This document shows, one piece after another, positions 54,346-64,000 of a stretch of DNA of 64,000 nt. The position numbers and the translations under genes were made by a program. The DNA comes from Astropecten irregularis (lineage: Eukaryota; Echinodermata; Asteroidea; Paxillosida; Astropectinidae), in NCBI GenBank assembly GCA_963971285.1, contig OZ020262.1, positions 6,791,036 through 6,855,035 on the forward strand, written 5' to 3'. The stretch's first letter is position 1. Every line of letters starts with the position of its first letter. Below the pieces are notes generated by a model, which made no database searches, had not been told where the DNA came from, and saw nothing but the letters and a program-made list of their open reading frames with translations.

Positions 54346-57300
54346 TAAGGCATTTGTACTTGTTAGCAATTGTCTGACCTCAATTAAGACACACACTCGG
54401 ACGTATGCTATTTCCAAAGGTAGTACTGTCTCTATCTTATCGCCAGAAAGTGCCCCTTACTCTTGTCTCTCCCTTCCCTTTCACATCTCCCCACTCTGGG
54501 GTTCCAAACTCCAGGAATCTTTTGCTTATTCTGATACACGTTTAGTTGGTTGATAGTCAGTTCTGTTTTCTTAATTGTTCTCGCCAAGTCTTGGGAAATA
54601 CCAGCTCCTCAGAATGCTTAGGTGGTCTCCGATAAGTCTCGATATCTGGGCACCGGGGGGAGACTCGGCCCGGCCATTCTCCGAGTCTTGGCCATCAGCC
54701 AGTAGTGTTTTAATGCATCGTTACATACGGGGGCCCTGTGTTGCCTTGTGTGAATGGAACACAGATTACAGAGACAGCACAAGCCCTAAGGGCTGAATGT
54801 GATAAGGCCTGGTGTCAGTGGGAGCAATGGTAGCGGTGTCGGAGGGGGGTTGGTTTGGGATAGGGGGTACGCCTTGTTCCTCTGGTAAAAAGCTAACCGG
54901 TTCCCATTGAACGGTTTCCATACAACCCTCATCATTGTGGTAAAAAAAAAGTGTCGGTTTATTGTGGTTCCCCTCTCAATACCAACATCTGGATTGTCCA
55001 TGATTACCGCCCTCCCCTAAATGCGTTGTATAAACTTTACTTTATTCGGGGCCGCCTCTGTTCTCCTTGGTCCCCCTCCCTCGTCATGGCTTTACCAGGT
55101 GTGGGTGACACACACCCCCTGGCGAGAGTTGGCACCCAGTTTGTATCCAACATGGAGATCACAGAGAGGAGAATGGGGAGAGTTTGAACTTGGGGGAGAG
55201 AGAGATTAAGAAAGCGAGTCATTCATCTTCACGTGACGTCTTGTGATTTTTTCGCCGAGCTTTGATGACAGGAGAATTCCTTATAATGGAAGAAGAAGGC
55301 ACAGGTTGGGTCTTACGTCCAGCCGAGACAGGCTAGGCAATTCACGATTGCTTCACCACAGGGTGCAGGCCATTACTCTCCCTTCTATTAAACTCTCTTG
55401 ACTATGAGAGAGGGGGCAGGGAGGAGGTAGAATGAGAAGTCGCTGTTATCCCGAAGCAAAGAAGGATTCTCGAGACCCAGCAATGCCATCTTTCAAGCAC
55501 CCTGCGGGGAATTAGCTCCCCCTTCTCAATTCAGTCCCTGGTGATGTTTTAACCTCTAGATATTTGTCGTGCTAACCCCCACTCCCCCAACCCCCACAAA
55601 ACCATTCTCCAGGCTGATTTTGTTTGTCATTGGTTGGTCACCCTCAGGGCCGGGGTACCGGGGATAGCCATCGGTTCATTTGCCAATTGTAAGGTGCCCT
55701 CTGTGTTTGTCATCAGGGTAGTGTAGGGGGGGACTTATTTCGGATGGTGGCAACTGTAGTTTATTGTGGACGACCGCACAATGTGTTTGTCAGATTTCTT
55801 TAGGAGTCAGAATCACCAGCCTTGCACTCTTTCTTCTCTTAGATATGAGCGACCTTTTTACCCCCTCACCATGTGGACAGTTTGAGCTATCAACTTTTGG
55901 GGGCAAATGGGGGGAGGTGGGTGAGAAAATGACAGTTAACTACCAGAAAACAACATTTGTGCCGTAAATTGGCTGATTGCCAAACATGGTTTCAGCATTT
56001 TATTTCATCGTGTCCGAGTTGTCTGTTTGCTGGAACTGTAATCCTTGTGGGAACGAAATAAGAAGGAGACCAACCATTGATTTCATCATTTTGTGACGTT
56101 CTTACTTAATAAGTGGTATCACAATGCTTAACACCAGCATTACCCACAAAGAAGTTGTTGGGTTTTTTTAATGAGGAAAGCATCTGTTTTTTTCTCTAAA
56201 TTTTGGATCCGAATTTTTAATATCGGGAGTCATCTTATTGGGAAGAGTGGGTGAATTGAAGCTCTGTGTTCTTGTGAAATTCTGCGAAATTCTTGGAGTG
56301 GACTGATTGTTCCGCTTTTTGTAGTCGATGCTTGGTTTTGTTCGATGGTGTGTAATACGCTGCATGGTTATTTTGGCTTTGGCTGGTAGAATTATGTCAT
56401 CTGTCGTGGTATGTGAACTTTTAGAGTGTTAATCGTCATTGACGTAGATCGTTGTGAAGGTCGTTTGGTGTGCCTGAATAATCATCAACGTCGTCATCAA
56501 TTAACCTGCCATTTATCTTTGTGCCTGACCTTTACACCATCTTCAAAGCATCATTGGTTTCCTTATCAGCGTCGTTCAACATTCTATGATTCGCCTTCAA
56601 TGCCTTCTTCATCATCAACATTCTCAAGTTGAACCGCGTCATCGGGATCGTCACAGATCAGGACGTTGTGGTTTGTAGACGTAAAACGAAACCGTGAGAA
56701 AATAGAGTTTCAGATGTACTGTAGTCGGACCCTATCTGTCTTTATCTTCCAGCTCATCTCAATTCTTCTTATCCAATCTTCCTTCTTTCCTCTGTGTTTT
56801 TCTGCCGTTTTCATCTTCTCGCAATTTCACCTCCCTGTTTTGCAATTTGTCTCAATCTGAAGGGGGAGATGGAAGGTTGTTCCTCAGGTTTTTGTGTTAT
56901 TTTTCTTCCGTGGCCGATGACTCCTAAAGCCCACAAACCAAAACAGATGAATCAGAGGGCGCAAATTGGATCACGTCCCTCCCCGACAAAAGACCGAGTG
57001 AGAGAGGGAAGGTTTGTGGCGATGCTGTGGCCTCATCATTCCCTCCTCTCCCCCTCTCACCAGCCCCCAAACCTCCCCCCTTCCTCCCCTCCCTCCCTCC
57101 CCGGCTTTGCCTTTTTCTCTTGGTTCATCTCAGGAGAATGGCCGTAGGGCTAGAGACAATTGGTGGGATGAAACGCTGATGGTATTAAACGTTATCATCG
57201 CCCTGACGCTGATTAAAGATGACTTAGGGTCTGTGTTCTTTCCTCCTCGTGTCCGAAGGCTTCTCCTTGACTGAACTTTCACATTTGGTTCCGGCGCAAC

Positions 57301-58780
57301 GACAACATTGCTTGCCCTAAAATATTTTCACCTGCACCAGTTTTTATTCAGTCCCCTTTAAAAGAAAATCATACAATTGCATTTTTGTTTGCGCATTTTG
57401 TTTAGCCTAGTGTACTTTTTCAGAACAAATAGATAATCCTAGTAGAAGTCACAAGGCTTTGAAGGATTGTGCTTTGTTAAGGTCTGAATATGTGGGATGG
57501 TTCAGTTGTTTGCATGGATTTGTTTAGCTTCCGTTTTTCACCCTTTTTTGTCGTTTTTATGAGTAGCCAGACGAGACCAGACACTCTGGCTGTTGACAAT
57601 GGTGACGGAACATGACGGGATTCATGACGGGTTTCACACTGCGCTTAAAAAAAAATAAACAACACCAGTGACTGAGACGAAGTCTAAACGGGGAGATTAG
57701 GACACAATCAGAGCCTGAGACGGGAAGGGAACTGGGCTACGAACCGATCTTCCAGATAGAAAAAGAGGGGAATCGTATATTTCCTTACCAACACTGACAT
57801 TGTCCTTTACAAAAGGCCTGTGTTGTTTTCCACAAACGGCTGGCAAAATAATGCATTGGAAGAGATTTACGATATTACTGGACTGACGTATCTCGCAAAT
57901 CCCGACAGCGTGCCATTTCTATGCGAGGCTTAGAGAACGGCCTTTCTGTGTTTTGTTTGTATTACTCAGACGTGATAATTTATATAAACATGTTTTGGTA
58001 TAAAAGCGAAAGAAAGCCGGGTATTGTTTGGCCATTCTTTTGTGTGATTTTCTCAGAGATCAGCAGCAAACGTGTCATTAAGTGCCATTTTAACAATATT
58101 CGGCCATTGTGTTTCACCATAACACATGTACATCTGAATGGGCCATCTGTTATTTGTTATTTGTCAGAAGCAGACTTTCCCGCCTTTTTTGTTTTCAAAT
58201 GAGAATCGAAAAATATCAATCATAGTCAGAATCACAAAGGACGCATCTTTCTGTGTTACACAATTCCTGCGCAATGACATAATACAAACCTACATGTAAG
58301 TTGCTGCAGGAAAGGAGAAATGATGTTAACTTGAGTTCTGTGTTACCATGGCGCCCGCAATCCTACAGCCAATTGGATTTGAACTATCAATGAACTGTTT
58401 TTTCTAGAACACCATCTATGCATATTATTTTTAGCAATTTAAACCATAGTATTATTCCAACAGTCTGACAAATGGAGACAGAAATTGATTTTTCTCGATC
58501 ACGATTCTATCGTGTTCGCGTGCTGATAATAGGCTATAAAAGATTTTGTACACATTTGGTATGGCCTTCACACATGGGTGTGCTCTAAGCACTGCGTCCG
58601 CGTTAATGCGCATGTACACTGGCTTTCGCCCTATGGTCCTTGCGATGAACTCTCGTCAGCCCTGAAACTCAATGAAGTCCACTAGCTTTTAAAAACCACC
58701 AATCGTTTTCCACCCCTTAAAACTTGGAATACTTGTCCTGTTGTCAGATAAGGTAATGAATTTAAAATGTGTTTTTGAGT
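54346..58780. other. Mostly unique non-coding stretch
   Basis: No gene is supported. GC-richer low-repeat segments lie at 54600-54800, 55030-55250 and 57000-57170 (the last is CT-rich). Around 56425-56670 a run of CATCATCAACGTCGTCATC-like sequence is a mild simple repeat. Confidence 0.35.
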
Positions 58781-59147
58781 CAAAGGTTACAGTACAGGAT
58801 TTGTTACATACCCAAACAGAAATGTTCACAGATTTTACGTATAACTTTCAAGATATGAAGATGGTGCTGGTAGAAACAAACCGTTAAAATATTTACACCT
58901 GAAATGGTGTATTTATCCAGAAATTAGTAAAACAAAGATCGAAAAACACTTTTGATCTTGGGATAATATCAAAACCATTCTTTATGTTTGATTAGACAAA
59001 TTGAGTCTGGTTTTTTGCTATTTTCTCGTGACTCAGATGTCCGATTGAGCTCAGATTTTCACAGGTTTATTATTTCATGCACATATGGATCAGACAAAGT
59101 GTGAGTGCTATTCTGTGACCATTACCAATCATGTATTATACCTTTAA
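58781..59147 (-). mobile_element. Family A MITE, full length, antisense
   Basis: On the plus strand it opens with AAAGGTTACAGTACAGGAT and closes with ATCATGTATTATACCTTTAA, the two inverted tips of the family. The internal palindrome around GATCTTGGGATAATATC is degraded. Confidence 0.8.
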
Positions 59148-60449
59148 GCATTCCGTCAAAGATGAAGAATCGCAAATGTTCACTTAGTGTAATCTGAGCA
59201 GATCCCTCAGCTCAAGTATAGATCCCTGCCTGCATTGACCAATGAGAAACTCCTATTGTGTCATGAATATGCATGAGACAACAAAAGTCCATTTTGATTT
59301 GCACTTGTGTTTTAATCATGGTTTTTGTTATAAAAATCATAGCCTTTGCAAACAATATGAATAACAATATGAAAAATTCATGAAAAATGTGAAGCAGAAA
59401 TTTTGTTCAGAGCTGTCGGTTATCAAACCATATTTAAAAAAATGAAAATATCCTCCAAGTAAAAATTGCTGGTCACAAACAGAAGACAAACCAATATTCA
59501 ATTATTGCAGTTGCTTTTATTTTTATGAATGCAAAAAAAAGGAATTTTTTTGTCATTTTCTTAGACATGCACCTTTTCCATCACATTTGCCTGTCATTTA
59601 TGCCTATTAAACCACACAGGAGAATGGAATTGTGGGAAAAAGTGACCTTTTGCAGCATAAAAGGCAATTGTTTGTTTTCCTTTTTACTTGTGCTCCACGC
59701 CATAAGGACACAAATCAGTCGCGTGTCCTTCGTCGTCGAGTGTTGTACTAATTGCCGGTATTTTTTTTTTTTGTAGACGGTACTCAGTCAATAGGCAGCG
59801 GTAACCAGCCCCCACAGCGGGGCTGCCATTGTTGTTCGTATTGGTGATGCGCCACTGCGCTTCACTTCTTCACATTGTCGTGGTACAGTCGTCTCTCCAA
59901 GTGTCAACAGGTTGCGTGCTTTGCCAAGCGTGCTATTCTTTTCTTCCACCAACCTCCCCAATATCAGCACAATGCAAGCTCCTTTGGTCCTTTCTATTCA
60001 TACATTTTTTCCTTTTTTATTAAATTCCTCTTTCTCTCTAGTAATTACAGTTTTTCATTATTTTCTTTCTTTTTTTTATCCCATTTCGACTATAGGCTGG
60101 ACTATTCATTCGCAATCTTGTTTTTGTAATTTCTGAACTCCCACAAATTTCTTTCTGTGAATCGCTCACACAAACACAAAGTGGAATGTGCATTTAAAAA
60201 TCAATTTTTCTTTTAGATAATAGTATCTGATTGATCGTTTTTTTTGTCAAAGTGCCTAGCACCCTACCAAACGGCCCTTTAAAACCCTCATCTCGAACGT
60301 GTACTCAGATTTTGACTTTGTCATCCCAAAAACTAAAAGTACAAATTGCAGTGTTTCACTGAAATGAATTCTCCGTTTTCTTCTTCTTTCAGTCTTTAAA
60401 ACAAATGTATTCATGTTGAAACGGTAGCCAGAAGTGTGTGTTTTGATAC
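59148..60449. other. AT-rich non-coding stretch
   Basis: No gene or repeat is recognised. T-rich low complexity spans 59990-60130. Confidence 0.4.
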
Positions 60450-60703
60450 CAGGGGCTAATTTCACAGAGCTGCTTAGCACCAAAATTTGCTTAAACCACC
60501 AAAAACCGTGGTAGTTGGTAAATAAAATCAGTATGCCAGCCAAAACTCCTTGAGAAATATGCTCAGCAAACAATGGCCAAAATACATGTCAAAAGCTATT
60601 TGGCATCGCATGGAAATTTGGTTGGCAATCTCGTTTGATCAAGGAAGACTTTTCATGCTTAAGCAATTGTTGTGCTTAAGCAGCTCTGTGAAATTGGCCC
60701 CTG
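60450..60703. mobile_element. Family B foldback element, divergent subtype
   Basis: The ends CAGGGGCTAATTTCACAGAG and CTCTGTGAAATTGGCCCCTG are inverted and continue with CTGCTTAGCAC/GTGCTTAAGCAG. The core differs from the other copies more than they differ from each other. Confidence 0.75.
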
Positions 60704-60926
60704 TTCCTTAGAGATGAATGTTGCAAAATGGAGGTGTAGTCGTAGCGGAAACCAAAGCAGAGTTTGGGGTAGGGCTTAGGTAGCAATCAAGTCATAGTAT
60801 TTGATAGACTTTATAGGTTTTAGGAGTATCAAAATGGCCGGCTGAGGTGCAGCACTGTAGTCTATCAGACAATTCAACATACAGACAAACAGAATTTATT
60901 CCATGGACAAACCAACAGACAGTCCT

Positions 60927-61089
60927 GCAGCCGATTTCACGAAATGTTGCATAACTTACGCAACGTACAAATGTTGCGTAAGTTTCATGAAACGGCCATA
61001 ACTTGTGCAGCCGAGGCAGGAAAATGTTGCGTAAGTTGGGCGACAAAATGTTGTGTATGCAACATTTGAAGTTTCGTGAAATCGGCTGC
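60927..61089. mobile_element. Family C foldback element
   Basis: GCAGCCGATTTCACGAAA at the left pairs with TTTCGTGAAATCGGCTGC at the right: 18 bp, exact by eye. Inside, GTTGCGTAAGTT recurs in both orientations. At 163 bp it is entirely non-coding. Confidence 0.8.
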
Positions 61090-61091
61090 TG

Positions 61092-61190
61092 GGCTTGATT
61101 TCACAAAACACTCGGATTAATCTTAAGATTAGTTGTCAGTATCACCATAGTGATTTGTATTGTGACATCACACTTAGCTTAGCAATTGAG
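61092..61190 (+). repeat. Possible half of a further foldback element
   Basis: GGCTTGATTTCACAAAACACTCGGATTAATCTTAAGATTAG shows the same GATTTCAC tip as family C (cited here by position, 61092-61132) plus an internal palindrome. No right end is found. Confidence 0.35.
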
Positions 61191-61255
61191 ATCGATTCAT
61201 GTATAAATACACCACTGAACACAGACCCCAAAACAGCTTATAGACTTTTCTTGGG

Positions 61256-61510
61256 TCAACAAACAAACAAACAAACAAACAGCTCATCACCGACAAACAA
61301 ACAATTCATCCCAGACAAACAGTCAACCACAGAGAAACAAACCGTTCGTTCGTCAAAAACAAAAAGACCTACATAGACAAGCAAACAGTTCATATCACCA
61401 AAATCCAAACAAGCATACAATTCAACACAGAGACCAACCAACCATCATTCCATCACAACAGACAGACAAACAAAACATATCAGCAGATAAACAAACAACC
61501 AACACATGCA
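61256..61510. repeat. ACAAAC-rich low-complexity tract
   Basis: Starts as a pure (AAAC)n run at 61257-61280 and decays into CAGACAAACA/ACCAACCAAC variants. Frames across it are compositional artefacts. Confidence 0.7.
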
Positions 61511-62148
61511 ACTTCACCAATAAAGCAAATCGGCTTTGTTCGTTTATTTATAAAAACCCTCCTTTTTTAGTGCTTGTTTTTCAGGTGTCCTGGGTATTTT
61601 GCCTCGTGCCCCCAAGGCAGGAAAAGAAAAAAAAATGATGTTGAAAATCAAAGCAAAGGGTTTAGGGCTTTTATCCGGCATTGTCACGGAGCCCACTGTC
61701 GAGAAAAGGCCGTCACAATGAAAAACCATCGGTGTATGAACGGCAAAACACCTTACTGCATTGAGCCCCTCAATAGAGTGGGTTGGCTGGCCTGTACAGA
61801 TGCAGTAAACACCTTTTGTTGGGCTAATATCATGTCAGGAATTTGTGGTATTTGTACTTTTTTTATTTCTTCGTCCTCTTCGTGCTATAAACCCTTTCCT
61901 GAATCGTGCCTTCCTCCTCTGAAGAGATGGGATTTCTAGAAAAAAGAAATAGTCAGAGGCACAAAAATAACATCAAAAATGGGTCTTCTGTGAACAAGGG
62001 TCGGTTTCATGAGGTTAAGTACGTCTGTCTGCTAAGCGGCAAAGTCTGGTTATCAACCGAACCTGTAATGTTATCTGTATTGCTTGCCACTGGTTTTCTG
62101 CACATTCGTGCTAAGCACAGAGAACTCTTTCCATTTCGTGGGATACTG
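61511..62148. other. Non-coding stretch
   Basis: A 121-codon frame at 61574-61939 has no domain. Nothing else is recognised. Confidence 0.4.
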
Positions 62149-62484
62149 ACCCCCCCCCCCCCCCCCCCATATTAGTTGATGTGATAGACGCACTCACCAA
62201 ACAGCGAGCGAGCGTCTATCACATGCGTGCAGATTTCCTGATTAATTATGCAAACCAACCCAGCACTGACCGCTCTAAGTTTTGACCAATCAAGGGGCAT
62301 CTACTATCATATAGTTTGGCGAGCGCATCTTTTACGTAGATAGCTGCTGCCACGCGGACATTCGAAATTGACCAATCAACATCCTCCATCATGATCCTGA
62401 CGGAAATGTTCTAAAAACAGATATGATTGGCTGATGTGGCGCGTTGCATAAAATTTGCATGCACGCATGTATCAGGCGTTCGGA
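62149..62484. other. Poly-C tract, 12-bp hairpin and CCAAT-rich segment
   Basis: A run of about 19 C spans 62150-62168. TGTGATAGACGC (62180-62191) pairs exactly with GCGTCTATCACA (62212-62223) around a 20-nt loop. Four ACCAATCA/TGATTGG-type motifs follow at about 62285, 62370 and 62425. Confidence 0.5.
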
Positions 62485-62640
62485 GAGAGTGTGAGGATGG
62501 CCAGAGTACACTGGCCGAAACATCGAGATTAAACTTCTCACAGGTTCTTTTCAGAACCACACATCTATAAAAGAGTTTATACATGGTGTCTCTGCAAAGC
62601 CTCTTTATTACATTACTTCCACCATGCAAAGCCTCAAATC
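62485..62640 (+). repeat. Family E dispersed repeat with hairpin-GAAAC segment
   Basis: TGAGGATGGCCAGAGTACAC, then TGGCCGAAACATCGAGATTA, then AACTTCTCACAGGTTCTTTT and ACATGGTGTCTCTGCAAAGC. The TGGCCA/TGGCC hairpin flanked by TGAGGA and GAAAC resembles a hammerhead ribozyme core with the first C changed. The 3' half matches 2590-2725. Confidence 0.55.
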
Positions 62641-64000
62641 CTACTTAAATTTGAAATTGCTGAGTGCTTGGCAGAACTTTCCAGTATTAAACAGCGCTAG
62701 CTGTGTGGGAAACTGTTACAGCATTGCACCGATCCCTACTACGATTGCCATGAGCTGAATTGCCATAAATAACATTGTAAGCCCGTCAATTGGCGTATTT
62801 ACGCAAGATGAAAAGAGAACCAACAACTTGGAAACAAGACATGCCAGGGGACTTGATTTGGTAATACCCTTTTGTGCCGAGGACAAAAGTTGCCCAAAAT
62901 CTGTAGATGTCACGGTGCTTTTTATTCGTCCACGGTTGACAGGACTCTCCAGGTAAACACATTCTTTTGGACATAAGAGGCTATTCACAAACATTTTTGT
63001 ACTTTTTTCTTCTTTTTTTTATCATTAACAACTGTAGATATTGTGAATTCCCCCCCCCCCCTCGGACTGAATTTTTTTTAGAATTCAGACGAAAGCCGGA
63101 AAAATAGATTTAATCTGTTTACGGCTAACTCGCTTGGCATTCATGGGAAACAATTCGACATCCCGTGGACAATTTTGGATTCCTTTCAGCTAAACAATGC
63201 ATCATATGTCGGGGGGTTTTGCCCATACGCTGGCGTTTTTTTCTTTCTTTTATTCGGCTTTTTGACGAAGGGTATGAATGGATCAGCCGAAAATTGTTCC
63301 CCCGTTGTCGGTCTTGAATGGAACAATATGCGCCGTCATAGTCTATTGGCGATTAGATATTTAGCGAGCTGAAGAATTTGACTTGCCCTGTCAAGGGCCG
63401 TTGCCCATGGAAATAACAATTTTTTGCCGTTTTGTTATGTTTTGTCGTGCTTTTGTCTCATAAGCAACGACAGAGAGAAAAGCGTTGGAAACAAAACTGC
63501 AAGCCGTCGCACCTGTCTGCACCTATAGCCTAAGGGTTCCCCCCTCGGAGAAAATTTGTGTATAGCTTTATTGTCCCGGATTGTATTTTATCATGATCTA
63601 CAGCATAAGCAAATTTGCCTCGTGACAATACCCAGAAAATAAATACATTCATCTCTCGAATTAGAGTAAGGGAACTGGGTATTATCCAGCGTGGTAAAGC
63701 AAGTAATTTAAGCTCACTTTTCTTTTTTGTAATAGTCAAGGTCCTTTTTTTTTTCTTCTTTTCATTAATTTTTATATAAAGAAGAAAGAAAAAAACACTG
63801 GGGGAGAAAAATAAAGGGCACTTTTGAAGGCATCATAAAAAAACAAGTGTTTTGACCGCCTTTTGAATGGCACAAAAGTTGTTTGTGTCGTGGACAGCCA
63901 AGCATATCACACGCAAGGGTATTATTGCATTTGGAGTAAAGGCTCTGCCGTTGTTGTTGTTTTTTTTTGTTCACAAACGGAAGTATCATTGTGCGGTAAT
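62641..64000. other. Non-coding stretch to window end
   Basis: No gene is supported. Poly-C at 63050-63061 and several A/T tracts. A 92-codon minus-strand frame at 62716-62994 has no recognisable domain. Confidence 0.4.

Noticed and set aside
61256..61441. Coding frame rich in Asn/Thr/Lys or Cys/Val on the two strands
   Set aside because: ACAAAC simple-sequence artefact.
1..64000. CRISPR arrays, operons, bacterial terminators or phage genes
   Set aside because: No regularly spaced identical repeats with unique spacers and no dense same-strand genes; the texture is animal genomic DNA.

Overview
The window looks like AT-rich, non-genic DNA from a metazoan, most likely a marine invertebrate deuterostome; an echinoderm is my best guess. 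That guess rests on the intact animal-type DIRS retrotransposon, the tRNA-derived SINE pieces and the dense population of short foldback (MITE-like) elements. No host protein-coding gene can be identified with confidence. The window is best read as intergenic or intronic sequence, with some GC-richer low-repeat islands that may be regulatory, one TATA-containing promoter-like site and one weak exon candidate.

The main feature is a complete DIRS1-type tyrosine-recombinase retrotransposon at about 40769-46891 (6.1 kb). It has 140-bp inverted terminal repeats that I read as identical. Each end carries its own outer extension. An internal complementary region (46557-46654) is antisense to both outer ends. 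The three coding regions are Gag-like (41071-43239), reverse transcriptase/RNase H/methyltransferase-like (43268-45310) and tyrosine recombinase (44722-46221). All catalytic residues I looked for are present and no frame is broken, so the copy looks young and possibly active. Working model: Gag packages the RNA, RT/RNase H copies it, the internal complementary region aligns the two ends to make a circle, and the recombinase inserts the circle without a target-site duplication. Consensus splice donors sit on the stop codons of Gag and of the recombinase. A phase-compatible acceptor lies just before the recombinase domain, and a textbook 92-nt intron follows the recombinase stop. This suggests that splicing divides expression among the three products.

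Layout. 1-4.1 kb: AT-rich, with one MITE relic and a repeat related to one at 62.6 kb. 4.1-7.8 kb: dense repeats, including a hairpin-GAAAC family, a ~70-bp minisatellite and duplicated blocks. 7.8-13.1 kb: low-repeat, with GC-richer islands and a TATA box. 13.1-15 kb: foldback elements, one with a 14-copy hexamer array. 15-18.3 kb: mostly unique. 18.3-22.7 kb: SINE head, MITEs, a 21-bp minisatellite and a second hexamer element. 22.7-29 kb: mostly unique. 29-36.2 kb: SINE pieces, a 1.17-kb TIR element and more foldback elements. 36.2-40.8 kb: mostly unique. 40.8-46.9 kb: DIRS. 47-64 kb: further copies of the same repeat families, a local 180-bp duplication and otherwise unremarkable sequence.

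The repeat families recur across the window (A: 350-bp MITE; B: 240-bp foldback; C: 140-160-bp foldback; D and E: families with a hairpin followed by GAAAC; F: AT-rich palindromic repeat; G: elements with ends like GCCCGTTCGCACT; hexamer-ended family; SINE). Family names are mine; all boundaries were read by eye.
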